Assembly: GCF_947648125.1 (NCBI RefSeq)
Contig: NZ_CANSMR010000006.1
Coordinates: 124,001 to 188,000, forward strand
From: an uncultured Bradyrhizobium sp.
GTDB taxonomy: Bacteria > Pseudomonadota > Alphaproteobacteria > Rhizobiales > Xanthobacteraceae
Direction of reading: 5' to 3'
Length of the DNA: 64,000 bases
Each line of letters opens with the position of its first letter. Position 1 is the first letter of the stretch. The notes under the pieces are model-generated. The model did not search any database. It was not told the DNA's origin and worked only from the letters and a program-made list of their open reading frames with translations. Below are positions 54,389-63,689 of this stretch, one piece after another. A program made the translations under genes and the position numbers.

Positions 54389-55666
54389 TTACTCGGCCGC
54401 CTGCTTGCGCGGCGGATCGAGTGCGCCGGAGCCGTGGATCTCGGCGACCTGGTGATCGCTGAAGCCGAGCACCTCGCGCAGGATTTCGTCAGTGTGCTCG
54501 CCGAGCAGCGGCGAGCGCTGAACGTCGCTCGGCGAATCCGACAGCTTGATCGGGTTGCCCACCGAGATGTACTTGCCGCGGGTCGGGTGATCGACCTCGA
54601 CCACGGTACCGGTCGCGCGCAGCGACTGGTCTTCCGCGATCTCCTTCATCGACAGGATCGGGCCGCAGGGGATGTCGTCCTTGTTGAGGATCTCCATCGC
54701 CTCGAACTTGGTCTTGGTCATCGTCCACTGCTCGATGCGGGCGAAGATCTCGTTGAGGCGCGGCAGGCGGGCCGGCGGCTTGGCGTAGTTCGGATCGGTC
54801 TTCCAGGTCGGCTCGCCGATCACGTCGCAGATCTTCTCCCAAACCTGCGCCTGGGTGATGAAGTAGATGTAGGCGTTCGGGTCGGTCTCCCAGCCCTTGC
54901 ACTTCAGGATGCGGCCGGGCTGGCCGCCGCCGGAATCGTTGCCGGCGCGCGGCACCGCGTCGCCGAACGGAATGCCTTCGCCGAACTGGCTGTATTCCCT
55001 GAGCGGACCATGGGCGAGGCGCTGCTGGTCGCGCAGCTTGACGCGCGCCAGGTTGAGCACGCCGTCCTGCATCGCGGCGGTGACCTTCTGGCCCTTGCCG
55101 GTCGTGGTGCGCTGATGGAGAGCGGCCAGGATGCCGATCGCAAGATGCAGGCCGGTGCCGGTGTCGCCGATCTGCGCGCCGGTGACCAGCGGCAGGCCGT
55201 CGCGGAAGCCGGTGGTCGAGGCGGCGCCGCCGGTGCACTGCGCGACGTTCTCGTAGACCTTGCAATCCTCATACGGGCCGGGACCGAAACCCTTGATCGA
55301 GGCGACGATCATCTTCGGGTTGAGGCTGTGGATCTTCTCCCAGGGGAAGCCCATGCGATCGAGCACGCCCGGGCCGAAATTCTCGACCAGCACGTCGCAC
55401 TGCTTGATCAGCGCGGTCAGCACTTCCTTGCCCTTCGGGTTCTTGGTGTCGAGCGTGATCGAGCGCTTGTTGTGGTTCAGCATGGTGAAATACAGGCTGT
55501 CCACGTTCGGGATGTCCTGCAACTGGCCGCGCGTAATGTCGCCGACGCCGGGACGCTCGACCTTGATCACGTCGGCGCCGAACCAGGCCAGCAATTGCGT
55601 GCAGGTCGGACCCGACTGGACGTGGGTGAAATCGAGAATGCGAACGCCCTTGAGCGCCTTGGTCAT
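54389..55666 (-). CDS. frc: Formyl-CoA:oxalate CoA-transferase
   Basis: 425 residues, class III CoA-transferase of typical length. The catalytic Asp is in [11 protein letters not shown] (residue 168, equal to Asp169 of Oxalobacter Frc) and the glycine loop [12 protein letters not shown] is present near residue 260. It moves CoA from formyl-CoA to oxalate, giving oxalyl-CoA and formate in the cytoplasm. ATG 55666 is the family start. It follows oxc by 59 bp on the same strand and ends at the terminator at 54332-54365. Confidence 0.96.
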   Translation of the reverse strand: MTKALKGVRILDFTHVQSGPTCTQLLAWFGADVIKVERPGVGDITRGQLQDIPNVDSLYFTMLNHNKRSITLDTKNPKGKEVLTALIKQCDVLVENFGPGVLDRMGFPWEKIHSLNPKMIVASIKGFGPGPYEDCKVYENVAQCTGGAASTTGFRDGLPLVTGAQIGDTGTGLHLAIGILAALHQRTTTGKGQKVTAAMQDGVLNLARVKLRDQQRLAHGPLREYSQFGEGIPFGDAVPRAGNDSGGGQPGRILKCKGWETDPNAYIYFITQAQVWEKICDVIGEPTWKTDPNYAKPPARLPRLNEIFARIEQWTMTKTKFEAMEILNKDDIPCGPILSMKEIAEDQSLRATGTVVEVDHPTRGKYISVGNPIKLSDSPSDVQRSPLLGEHTDEILREVLGFSDHQVAEIHGSGALDPPRKQAAE

Positions 55667-55725
55667 ATCTATTGCTCCGTACTCTATCTGCCCCTGCACC
55701 CGCAGGGAGTGGTGGGGTTAGGGGG

Positions 55726-57462
55726 TTACTTCTTCTTCAGAACGCTCTGAGGATTGAGGTTGCCGATGCGGCCGCTCTCCGAGCCCGCCGCCGGATCGAT
55801 CACGGCGTTGATCAAGGTCGGCTTGCCGGAATCCAGTGCCGCATTGACCGCGCGCTTCAGCTCGTCGGGCGAGGTGGCGTTGACGCCGACGCCGCCGAAG
55901 GCTTCCATCATCTTGTCGTAGCGCGAGCCCTTGACGAACACGGTGGTCGCCGGATCGTCGCCGGCGCTGTTGACGTCGGTGCCGCGATAGATGCCGTCAT
56001 TGTTGAAGATCACGACGCAGATCGGCAGCTTGTAGCGGCAGATCGTCTCGACCTCCATCCCGGAGAAGCCGAACGCGCTGTCGCCTTCGACCGCGAGCAC
56101 GGGCAGGCCAGTCTCGACCGCGGCCGCGATCGAATAGCCCATGCCGATGCCCATCACGCCCCAGGTGCCGACGTCAAGCCGCTTGCGTGGCTTGTGCATG
56201 TCGACGACGCCGCGGGCGAGGTCGAGCGTGTTGGCGCCTTCGTTGACGAAGATGGTGTCGGGGCGTTCCGCGATGATGGTGCGCAGCGCGCCGAGCGCAC
56301 CGTGATAATCCATCGGCGAGGCGTTGCTCATCAGCTTCGGCGCCATCTTGGCGACGTTGTCGTCGCGCTTCTTCGCCACGGTGGCGAGCCAGTCGCTCGG
56401 TGCGGCCGACCAGTTTGCGCCCATGGCGTCGAGGAAGGCGGACACGCAGGAGCCGATATCGCCGACGACGGGGGCGACGATCTCGACGTTGGAATCCATT
56501 TCCTTCGGCTCGATGTCGACCTGGATGAACTTCTTCGGGGCCTCGCCCCAGGTCTTGCCCTTGCCGTGCGACAGCAGCCAGTTGAGGCGGGCGCCGATCA
56601 GCATCACGACGTCGGCTTCCTTCAGCACGGTCGAGCGCGCCGCACCCGCGCATTGCGGATGCAGATCGGGCAGCAAGCCCTTGGCCATGCTCATCGGCAG
56701 GAACGGCACGCCGCTCTTCTCGACGAAATTCTTGATCGCCTCGTCGGCCTGCGCATAGGCAGCGCCCTTGCCGAGGATGATCAGCGGGCGTTTCGCGTTC
56801 TTCAGCACGTCGAGCGCGCGCTTGACCGCCGACGGGGCAGGCAGCTGCGCCGGCGCAGCATCGATCACCTTGACCAGCGACTTCTCGCCGGCAGCCGCGT
56901 CCATGACCTGGCCGAACAGCTTTGCGGGGAGATCGAGATAGACGCCGCCGGGACGGCCTGACACCGCGGCGCGGATCGCGCGCGCGAGGCCGATGCCGAT
57001 GTCCTGGGCGTGCAGCACGCGGAACGCCGCCTTGCAGAGCGGCTTGGCGATCGCGAGCTGGTCCATCTCCTCATAGTCGCCCTGCTGCAGGTCGACGATC
57101 TCGCGCTCGGACGAGCCCGAGATCAGGATCATCGGGAAGCAGTTGGTGGTGGCGTGGGCAAGGGCAGTGAGGCCGTTGAGGAAGCCGGGCGCCGACACCG
57201 TGAGGCAGACGCCGGGACGCCTGGTCAGGAAGCCGGCGATCGAGGCCGCATATCCGGCATTCTGCTCGTGGCGGAACGAGAGCACGCGAATGCCCGCCGC
57301 CTGGGCCATGCGGCCCAGGTCCGTGATCGGGATACCCGGCACACCATAGACGGTGTCGATGCCGTTGAGCTTGAGCGCATCGATGACAAGGTGGAAGCCA
57401 TCGGTTAGTTCCTGCTCGGTGCCCGGTGCCTCGGACTTCGTAGCGGTATTCAGCATCGGCAT
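55726..57462 (-). CDS. oxc: Oxalyl-CoA decarboxylase
   Basis: 578 residues, thiamine diphosphate enzyme. [15 protein letters not shown] holds the catalytic Glu; [18 protein letters not shown]...FNN is the GDG-N type Mg/ThDP motif. [15 protein letters not shown] and [18 protein letters not shown] are oxalyl-CoA decarboxylase features. It converts oxalyl-CoA to formyl-CoA and CO2. ATG 57462 or 57456 is the start (GGGAG just upstream). It lies 67 bp after gntR and 59 bp before frc. Confidence 0.96.
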   Translation of the reverse strand: MPMLNTATKSEAPGTEQELTDGFHLVIDALKLNGIDTVYGVPGIPITDLGRMAQAAGIRVLSFRHEQNAGYAASIAGFLTRRPGVCLTVSAPGFLNGLTALAHATTNCFPMILISGSSEREIVDLQQGDYEEMDQLAIAKPLCKAAFRVLHAQDIGIGLARAIRAAVSGRPGGVYLDLPAKLFGQVMDAAAGEKSLVKVIDAAPAQLPAPSAVKRALDVLKNAKRPLIILGKGAAYAQADEAIKNFVEKSGVPFLPMSMAKGLLPDLHPQCAGAARSTVLKEADVVMLIGARLNWLLSHGKGKTWGEAPKKFIQVDIEPKEMDSNVEIVAPVVGDIGSCVSAFLDAMGANWSAAPSDWLATVAKKRDDNVAKMAPKLMSNASPMDYHGALGALRTIIAERPDTIFVNEGANTLDLARGVVDMHKPRKRLDVGTWGVMGIGMGYSIAAAVETGLPVLAVEGDSAFGFSGMEVETICRYKLPICVVIFNNDGIYRGTDVNSAGDDPATTVFVKGSRYDKMMEAFGGVGVNATSPDELKRAVNAALDSGKPTLINAVIDPAAGSESGRIGNLNPQSVLKKK

Positions 57463-57529
57463 CGTCTCCCTGATCGTTCTTTGTTCGGACGATCTGATCG
57501 TCGTCTGAAGCGGGTGTGGACTCTCAAAC

Positions 57530-58261
57530 TTACGTGAACAACTCTTGGCCATGCGCCTCGACATAGGCGGCAAGCCCAAGGGTGTGATCGCGGGCGCGCT
57601 TTTCGGCGAGCTCGGTGTCGCGTGCTTCCAGCGCCTCGATGATCCCGAGATGCTCGGGCAGCGAGGTCGCGGTGCGGTCCTTGCGGCCGATCGTGAGCTG
57701 GCGATAGCCGCGCACATGCAGCAGCAGGTCATTGGTGAGGTCGACCAGCACAGGCGATTCCGACAGCGAGATCAGCGCCTGGTGGAAGGCGATGTTGGCC
57801 TTGGAATATTCCTCGACGTGATCCTGCGGCAGGCGGTCGTCGCTGAAGTCCTTGAAGAAGTCGCGCAGCGCAGTGATGTCCTTCTTGCGCGCCGTGGTCG
57901 TGATCAGGCGTGCGGCCATGCTCTCCAGCGCCGCCCAGGCACGGATCATGTCGACGATCTCCGCCTTGGTGCGGCGGACCACGACGATGCCGCGGCGCGG
58001 CACGGTCTTCACGAATCCGTCCTGCTCGAGCATCGCGATCGCTTCGCGGATCGGCGTGCGGCTGACGCCGAGGCGCTCGGACAATGCGCGCTCGTCGAGC
58101 ATCACGGGCTCCGGCGTTGCGTAGATGTCCATCTTCAGGATCGCTTCCTTCAAGGCCTCATAGGCCTTGTTCTTGAAGCTCGTCTCCGGCGCGATCCGGA
58201 CGATGGCGATATCTGTGTCAGCCATGGTGGGCGACGCCTTGGTCTGTTTCGGTTCTGGCAC
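57530..58261 (-). CDS. GntR/FCD regulator of the oxalate genes
   Basis: 243 residues. The winged helix is [35 protein letters not shown] and [20 protein letters not shown]; an FCD ligand domain follows ([36 protein letters not shown]). GTG 58261 has GGAGGAG upstream; ATG 58225 lacks a site. It is first of the gntR-oxc-frc unit and its promoter contains TGGCATGCCAAATACCA. It probably represses itself and all genes with the palindrome; the inducer may be oxalate or an oxalate-derived CoA ester (inference). Confidence 0.92.
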   Translation of the reverse strand: MPEPKQTKASPTMADTDIAIVRIAPETSFKNKAYEALKEAILKMDIYATPEPVMLDERALSERLGVSRTPIREAIAMLEQDGFVKTVPRRGIVVVRRTKAEIVDMIRAWAALESMAARLITTTARKKDITALRDFFKDFSDDRLPQDHVEEYSKANIAFHQALISLSESPVLVDLTNDLLLHVRGYRQLTIGRKDRTATSLPEHLGIIEALEARDTELAEKRARDHTLGLAAYVEAHGQELFT

Positions 58262-58318
58262 GACTCGTCTCCTCCTCTTGGAGACGTCTTCTTAGCAGAA
58301 GAAATTACCTTAGATTTT

Positions 58319-58335
58319 TGGCATGCCAAATACCA
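58319..58335 (-). promoter_or_regulatory. GntR-type operator, gntR-oxc-frc promoter
   Basis: TGGCAT-GCCAA-ATACCA. On the minus strand TTGACA (58344-58339) stands 3 bp upstream and CCAAAA is at the -10 position after 17 bp. It is 58 bp before the gntR start codon. Confidence 0.85.
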
Positions 58336-58400
58336 GAATGTCAAGCTGCCTATATTTTTCGGCATTTTTGGACATCGACGGACCTTGACAATTACGTTTT

Positions 58401-58417
58401 TGGCATACCAAATGCCA
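58401..58417 (+). promoter_or_regulatory. GntR-type operator, acyl-CoA synthetase promoter
   Basis: TGGCAT-ACCAA-ATGCCA is a perfect 17-bp palindrome in the half sites. TTGACA at 58385-58390 is the -35 box; the operator starts 10 bp after it and covers the -10 position. It is 26 bp upstream of the start codon. Confidence 0.87.
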
Positions 58418-58442
58418 CGAAATCTGTCCCAGGAGGAAGCCA

Positions 58443-60572
58443 ATGTCAAATTCGAAGGATGCGGTCCGCAAAATTCTCGATGCGGTCAGGGCCGACAAGC
58501 GCACGAGCCTCACCGCGCCCGAAGGCAAGGTGGTCTGCGACGCCTACGGCATTCCGGTGCCGAAAGAGGGCGTCGCCAAGTCGGCCGCCGAGGCTGCCCG
58601 GATCGCCTCCGACATGGGCTTCCCGGTCGTGATGAAGATCGTCTCGCCCGACATCCTCCACAAGACCGAGGCGGGCGGCGTGATTGTCGGCGTCAAGAGC
58701 GCAGCGGACGCCGAGAAGAGCTACGAGACCATTCTGGCCAACGCCCGGAAGTACAAGGCCGATGCCAAGATCGAGGGCATCCAGGTCCAGCAGATGCTGG
58801 GCGGCGGCACCGAGGTGATCGTCGGTTCGATCACCGACGGCTCGTTCGGCAAGCTGGTCGCCTTCGGCCTCGGCGGCGTGCTGGTCGAAATCCTCAAGGA
58901 CATCACCTTCCGCCTCGCGCCGGCGACCAAGGAAGATGCGCTGTCGATGCTCGACGGCATCCAGGCCCATGAGATGCTGAAGGGCGTGCGCGGCGGCGAG
59001 CCGGTCAATCGCGAGGCGCTCGCCGACGTCATCGTCAAGGTGTCGCAGCTGGTCAGCGATTTCCCCGAGATCGTCGAGCTCGACCTCAATCCAGTGTTCG
59101 CCACCAGCAAGAACGCGATCGCCGCCGACGTCCGCATCGTTGTCGACTTCGACTACAAGCCGCGTCCGGCGCCGCGTCCGACCGAAGAGATCGTCGCGGC
59201 GATGAGCCGCATCATGCAGCCGAAGGGCGTCGCGGTCATCGGCGCCTCCGCCGAGGACGGCAAGATCGGCAACTCCGTGATGAAGAACCTCATCAACGGC
59301 GGCTACAAGGGCGAGATCTATCCGATCCACCCGAAGGCCGCGGAGATCCTCGGCTACAAGGCCTACAAGAGTGTCAAGGACGTGCCCGGCGTGATCGACA
59401 CGGCGGTGTTTGCGATCCCGGCGAAATTCGTCGCCGGCGCGCTCGTCGAGTGCGGCGAGAAGAAAATCCCCGGTGCGGTGCTGATTCCCTCGGGTTTTGC
59501 CGAAGCCGGCGCGCCCGAATTGCAGGCCGAGATCGTCGAGGTCGGCAAGAAGTACAACATCCGCCTGATGGGGCCGAACATCTACGGCTTCTATTATACC
59601 CCGGCCAATCTTTGCGCCACGTTCTGCACCGCCTATGACGTCAAGGGCCACGCGGCGCTGTCGTCGCAGTCGGGCGGTATCGGCATGGCGATCATCGGCT
59701 TCTCGCGTTCGGCGAAGATGGGCGTGTCGGCGATCGTCGGTCTCGGCAACAAGTCCGACATCGACGAGGACGATCTGCTCGCCTTCTTCGAGCAGGACCC
59801 CAACACCAATCTGATCGCGCAGCACTGCGAAGACCTGAAGGACGGCCGTGCCTTCGCGGAGGCCGCCAAACGCGTCTCCAAGAAGAAGCCGGTGGTCGTG
59901 CTCAAGGCCGGCCGCACTTCTGCGGGTGCCAAGGCAGCGTCGTCGCACACCGGCGCGCTCGCCGGCAACGACAAGATCTATGAGGATGTGTTCAAGCAGT
60001 CCGGCGTGATCCGTGCTCGCTCGCTCCGGCAGCTGCTCGAATTCGCCCGCGGCGTACCGGTGCTGCCGACGCCGAAGGGCGAGAATGTCCTGATCATCAC
60101 CGGTGCCGGCGGCTCCGGCGTGCTGCTCTCCGACTCGGTCGTCGACAACGGCCTGTCGCTGATGCAGATGCCGCCGGATCTCGATGCGGCGTTCCGCAAG
60201 TTCATCCCGCCGTTCGGCGCGGCCGGAAATCCTGTGGATATCACCGGCGGCGAGCCGCCGATTACCTACGTCAACACGGTGAAACTCGGTCTCTCCGATG
60301 AGCGCATCCACGCGTTGATCCTCGGCTACTGGCACACCATCGTGACGCCGCCGATGGTGTTCGCGCGCAACATGGTCGAGGTGAAGAAGGAGATGGAAGC
60401 GAAGGGCTTCGTGAAGCCGATCGTCGCCTCGCTCGCCGGCGACGTCGAGGTCGAGGAAGCCGCCGAGTATCTCTACCAGAACGGCATTCCGGCCTACGCC
60501 TATTCGACCGAACTGCCGGTCGAGGTGCTCGGCGCCAAGTACAAGTGGGCCCGCGGCGCGGGTCTGCTCTGA
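58443..60572 (+). CDS. NDP-forming acyl-CoA synthetase in the oxalate regulon
   Basis: 709 residues. Order: ATP-grasp domain first (~10-235; GFPVVMKIVSPDILHKTEAGG), then CoA-binding Rossmann domain (~250-345; PKGVAVIGASAEDGKIGNSV), then the succinyl-CoA ligase-like domain (~385-540; LSSQSGGIGMAIIG) with a candidate phospho-His in ASSHTGALAGND (~502). It makes an acyl-CoA from an acid, CoA and ATP, or the reverse with ATP gain. AGGAGGAA precedes ATG 58443. It shares the divergent region with gntR and has its own operator and terminator. The substrate is not shown; oxalate or formate are candidates from context. Confidence 0.9.
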   Translation: MSNSKDAVRKILDAVRADKRTSLTAPEGKVVCDAYGIPVPKEGVAKSAAEAARIASDMGFPVVMKIVSPDILHKTEAGGVIVGVKSAADAEKSYETILANARKYKADAKIEGIQVQQMLGGGTEVIVGSITDGSFGKLVAFGLGGVLVEILKDITFRLAPATKEDALSMLDGIQAHEMLKGVRGGEPVNREALADVIVKVSQLVSDFPEIVELDLNPVFATSKNAIAADVRIVVDFDYKPRPAPRPTEEIVAAMSRIMQPKGVAVIGASAEDGKIGNSVMKNLINGGYKGEIYPIHPKAAEILGYKAYKSVKDVPGVIDTAVFAIPAKFVAGALVECGEKKIPGAVLIPSGFAEAGAPELQAEIVEVGKKYNIRLMGPNIYGFYYTPANLCATFCTAYDVKGHAALSSQSGGIGMAIIGFSRSAKMGVSAIVGLGNKSDIDEDDLLAFFEQDPNTNLIAQHCEDLKDGRAFAEAAKRVSKKKPVVVLKAGRTSAGAKAASSHTGALAGNDKIYEDVFKQSGVIRARSLRQLLEFARGVPVLPTPKGENVLIITGAGGSGVLLSDSVVDNGLSLMQMPPDLDAAFRKFIPPFGAAGNPVDITGGEPPITYVNTVKLGLSDERIHALILGYWHTIVTPPMVFARNMVEVKKEMEAKGFVKPIVASLAGDVEVEEAAEYLYQNGIPAYAYSTELPVEVLGAKYKWARGAGLL

Positions 60573-60598
60573 TCGTCTGATCTGTCGAAGACCAGAGG

Positions 60599-60632
60599 CC
60601 GCCTCGGACATTGTCCGGGGCGGCTTTTTTCA
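60599..60632 (+). terminator. Rho-independent terminator after acyl-CoA synthetase
   Basis: GCCGCC...GGCGGC with an inner TCGGAC/GTCCGG pairing, followed by TTTTTT at 60626-60631. Confidence 0.85.
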
Positions 60633-60797
60633 TGAGTCGCCTCGTTGTCGAGGTGGACGGGAAGGGGCGGCATCGGCCCGATCGTTCGAAAACCAGCCCA
60701 GGCTTCCTGGCCGCCTTGCGCGGGTTCCGCGCGCCATCCCTTTTCCCGACCGCGTCCGGCCCACCAAGGCAGCTTGCCTTTCGCATCTGATGTGCTA

Positions 60798-60809
60798 CTG
60801 ATATGTCAG
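60798..60809 (+). promoter_or_regulatory. CTGATATGTCAG palindrome upstream of hydroxylase gene
   Basis: The inverted repeat CTGATA/TGTCAG (5 of 6) lies 24 bp before ATG 60833, with TTGCCT at 60776-60781 as a weak -35. GntR-FCD proteins often use T-G-x-x-A-T-x-x-x-C-A-type sites, and a GntR-FCD gene lies at the right edge. Binding is inference. Confidence 0.4.
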
Positions 60810-60832
60810 ATAAGAATGATGGAGGACCCGCG

Positions 60833-61630
60833 ATGGAGTTGGCTGCAACAGGGATGACCGACCGCCAGCGCAAATATCGCGCGACCTACCGCGAGCGTGT
60901 GGTGGGCTGGTACAATGGCTGGCTGCACGTCGTGCTGATCTACACGATCGGCTTCACCGCGCTGTACGTCTATCTGGCCAATGTGCACGACGTGAAGTGG
61001 TGGGAATACCTCACCATTCCGGCGGTCTTCCTGATTGCGAACTTCTTCGAATGGGCGGTGCATCGCTTCGTCATGCACCGGCCCTCGAATGTGCCCTTGC
61101 TGCGCGCGATCTACAGCCGCCACACCCTGATGCACCATCAGTTCTTCACCGAGGAGGAAATGCGCTTCGCCGATCACCACGATTGGCGCGTCACCTTCTT
61201 CCCGCCCTATGCGCTCGTGGTGTTTACCCTGATGTCGATCCCGCCGGCGATCGTCGCAGGGCTCGTGATCTCGGCCAATACCGGCTGGCTGCTGATCACC
61301 ACGACCACGTCGATGTACCTGATCTACGAATTCATGCATTTCTGCTGCCACGTCGAGGAAAACGCCTTCGTGCGCAACATGCCCTTCGTCAACACCATCC
61401 GCCGGCATCATACCGCCCATCATAACCAGTCGATCATGATGGAGCGGAACATGAACCTGACCTTCCCGGTGATGGACTATGTGTTCGGCACCTCCGACCT
61501 CAATCGCGGCCTGCTTGGCCACGTCTTCAACGGCTACAGCACGCGCTACGTGAAGACCGACATGCGACGGACGGCGCGGACGCCGCGGGTCGTGGTGAAG
61601 GAGCAATCGGTGCCGCATGGCGCAGCTTGA
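60833..61630 (+). CDS. Fatty acid hydroxylase/sterol desaturase superfamily membrane protein
   Basis: 265 residues, about four or five membrane helices. Histidine clusters of the di-iron family are seen: HRFVMH, HTLMHHQ, HFCCH and RRHHTAHHN. ATG 60833 has TGGAGGAC at good spacing; an earlier ATG 60803 lies inside the palindrome. It probably hydroxylates or desaturates a lipid in the inner membrane. It overlaps the next gene by 14 bp and begins a run of five plus-strand genes. Confidence 0.85.
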   Translation: MELAATGMTDRQRKYRATYRERVVGWYNGWLHVVLIYTIGFTALYVYLANVHDVKWWEYLTIPAVFLIANFFEWAVHRFVMHRPSNVPLLRAIYSRHTLMHHQFFTEEEMRFADHHDWRVTFFPPYALVVFTLMSIPPAIVAGLVISANTGWLLITTTTSMYLIYEFMHFCCHVEENAFVRNMPFVNTIRRHHTAHHNQSIMMERNMNLTFPVMDYVFGTSDLNRGLLGHVFNGYSTRYVKTDMRRTARTPRVVVKEQSVPHGAA

Positions 61631-61991
61631 ACCCAATCTCGCCGGCCTCGCCTGGTTCGGCCTGCTGTGGAGCGTGTGCTGCATCGGCTTCCTGCAACTG
61701 GCCGGGATGTATCCGCTGCGCAGACGCGCCGTTCTGCCGGTGACGATGACGACCGCATTGTGGGCGATGTTGCTCGCCGGCACGCTGGCGTTCGCCTCGG
61801 CCGAGCTGCGCTGGACCACCGTCGTTGTCGTGGGCGGTGTGCTGTTCCTGTTCCTGCCCGGGCTGTTTCAGGCGCTGCCGGAATGGTGGCGCGACGGACG
61901 CGCGGGATTGCGCCTGTCCTGTTGCGCCATGATTGCGGCGCTGGCGCTGCTGGTCGGCGTGGCTGCACCGTCGTTTCACATGTGGACCTAG
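61617..61991 (+). CDS. Hypothetical four-helix membrane protein
   Basis: 124 residues with hydrophobic segments LAWFGLLWSVCCIGFLQLAG, TTALWAMLLAGTLAFAS, TTVVVVGGVLFLFLPGLF and LSCCAMIAALALLVGVA. It overlaps the hydroxylase gene end, which suggests translational coupling, and may partner the hydroxylase. I do not recognise the family. Confidence 0.75.
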   Translation: MAQLEPNLAGLAWFGLLWSVCCIGFLQLAGMYPLRRRAVLPVTMTTALWAMLLAGTLAFASAELRWTTVVVVGGVLFLFLPGLFQALPEWWRDGRAGLRLSCCAMIAALALLVGVAAPSFHMWT

Positions 61992-62003
61992 AGGGAGGGC
62001 TCG

Positions 62004-62201
62004 ATGCCAAGCCACATCAAGCTCATGCTGTCGCTGGCGTGCCTCGCCACGGCGGCCTGCGGATATTTCTTCATGGTCTATCTGGGACAGCAGGGACCGA
62101 GCTACGCGGTCGCCTTCCTCGGCGTATTCGCTACCGTCGCGATGTGGATCTTCCCCGAGGTCGTCAAGAAGGACCTCAAGATGCGTCCGCCGGGATCCTG
62201 A
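62004..62201 (+). CDS. Hypothetical small membrane protein
   Basis: 65 residues with two hydrophobic helices (LMLSLACLATAACGYFFMVY and YAVAFLGVFATVAMWIF) and a basic tail. GAGGGAG precedes ATG 62004. It follows the previous gene by 12 bp. Probably an inner-membrane partner of the same unit. Confidence 0.7.
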   Translation: MPSHIKLMLSLACLATAACGYFFMVYLGQQGPSYAVAFLGVFATVAMWIFPEVVKKDLKMRPPGS

Positions 62202-62229
62202 TATGATGCTGCAGCACAGGGAGACTCCG

Positions 62230-62538
62230 ATGGCGAGCTATGCCGGGGACCGTACCATCGACGGCATTTCCGTGCTGGTCGACGGCGAGCCGCTGTCACC
62301 GCATTACGACCAGCTTCGTCTCACCGAACACGGATTCGAATGGAGCTACGAGGGGCCGGAGCCGGCACAACTCGCCTTCGCGCTGCTCTATGATCATCTG
62401 CACGACGCCACTTCTGCAAAGGCGCTGCACGAGAGCTTCATGCGGCGCATCGTCGCCAATTTCGGCAATGAATGGGAGCTCTCCTCGGCCGATCTCGACG
62501 AGGCGGTCGCGGCGCTGCGGTCCGGACCAACGGCCTGA
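62230..62538 (+). CDS. DUF6166-like protein
   Basis: 102 residues. The pattern DGISVLVDGEPLSPHYDQ, then HGFEWSYEGPEPAQLAFALL and YDHLHDATSAKALHESFMRR matches the DUF6166 family. GGGAG lies 8 bases before ATG 62230. Soluble, no catalytic motif. Same strand as the hydroxylase unit. Confidence 0.75.
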   Translation: MASYAGDRTIDGISVLVDGEPLSPHYDQLRLTEHGFEWSYEGPEPAQLAFALLYDHLHDATSAKALHESFMRRIVANFGNEWELSSADLDEAVAALRSGPTA

Positions 62539-62573
62539 CCCCACGCTGATTTCCCGGCGAGAGAATTTTTGAG

Positions 62574-63683
62574 ATGACCCTGACCTGTCGCGCGGCGGTG
62601 CTGCACCAGAGCGGAACGCCGCTCTCCATCGAGCGCGTTTCGCTTGCACCACCGATGCCGACCGACGTCGTGGTGAAGGTGCGTGCCGCCGGGCTCTGCC
62701 ACACCGATCTGGAGGTGATCGACGGATCTCTGCGCTATCCCTTGCCGATGATCCTCGGGCACGAGGCCGCCGGCGTGGTCGAGGAGGTCGGCAGCGCGGT
62801 GCGTGACGTGCGCGCCGGCGATCACGTGATCCTGTCCTGGAATCCGCATTGCGGGCATTGCTTTCACTGCGACCGCGGGCAGCCGATCCTGTGCGAGACC
62901 TATCTCGCCAGGGGCGCGGAAGGCGTGCATTTCGACGGCGCCTCGAAGGCGCAGCTTATGGGCGGCGGCGGCCTGGCGCATCTGATGTTCCTCGGCGCGT
63001 TCTCGGAATATGTCGTGCTGCCGGCGCAGCAGGCGATTGTCGTGCCCAAGGAGATCCCCTTCGATCGCGCCTGCCTGATCGGCTGCGGCGTCATGACCGG
63101 CGTTGGCGCCGCGCTCAACGTCGCGGCCATCGGCTATGGCGATACCGTGATGGTCACCGGCTGCGGCGCGGTCGGGCTGGCAGCGGTGCAGGGCGCCCGG
63201 CTCGCCGGCGCCGGTGCTGTTATCGCGGTCGACCTCGATGATGCAAAGCTTGCGCTGGCGCGGCAGCTCGGCGCCACACACGCCGTCAACGCGACGCGCG
63301 AGGACCCGGTCCAGTTCGCAAGGGAGGCGACGCACGGGCGAGGGGCCGACGTCATCCTCGAGGCGGCGGGCCATCCCACGGCGTTCCGGCAGACCGCGGA
63401 GGCGGTGCGGCCGGGCGGCGAGGTGATCTGGCTCGGCAAGATCGACGTCGCGCAGGACGTGAGTTTCCGCTGGGGGGCGTTGATGGGCGAGAAGCGATTT
63501 CGCCGCTCGAGCTACGGCGGCGCGCGGCCACGGCGCGACTTCCCCTTGCTGGCGCAGGCCTATCTCGACGGCCGGCTCAAGCTCGACGAACTGATCACTG
63601 GCCGCTGCAGCCTCGACGGCATCAATGACGGCTTCGAGGCGTTGCGGCGCGGCCGCTCGATCCGCACGGTCGTCGAGTTCTGA
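62574..63683 (+). CDS. Zinc-dependent alcohol dehydrogenase
   Basis: 369 residues, medium-chain dehydrogenase. Catalytic zinc ligands: Cys in AAGLCHTDLEV (~42), His in LGHEAAGVVEEVG (~63) and Cys in LIGCGVMTG (~169). The structural zinc loop is PHCGHCFHCDRGQPILC. The NAD site is VTGCGAVGLAAVQGARL. Class III-like length (369). Substrate could be a fatty or aromatic alcohol made by the hydroxylase unit (inference). No overlap with the preceding gene; 35 bp apart. Confidence 0.94.
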   Translation: MTLTCRAAVLHQSGTPLSIERVSLAPPMPTDVVVKVRAAGLCHTDLEVIDGSLRYPLPMILGHEAAGVVEEVGSAVRDVRAGDHVILSWNPHCGHCFHCDRGQPILCETYLARGAEGVHFDGASKAQLMGGGGLAHLMFLGAFSEYVVLPAQQAIVVPKEIPFDRACLIGCGVMTGVGAALNVAAIGYGDTVMVTGCGAVGLAAVQGARLAGAGAVIAVDLDDAKLALARQLGATHAVNATREDPVQFAREATHGRGADVILEAAGHPTAFRQTAEAVRPGGEVIWLGKIDVAQDVSFRWGALMGEKRFRRSSYGGARPRRDFPLLAQAYLDGRLKLDELITGRCSLDGINDGFEALRRGRSIRTVVEF

Positions 63684-63689
63684 AAGCTC

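Noticed and set aside
58446-60611. Very long open frame antisense to the acyl-CoA synthetase
   Set aside because: High third-position GC keeps the antisense frame open. The protein has no coherent domain, and the sense frame is a full-length known family.
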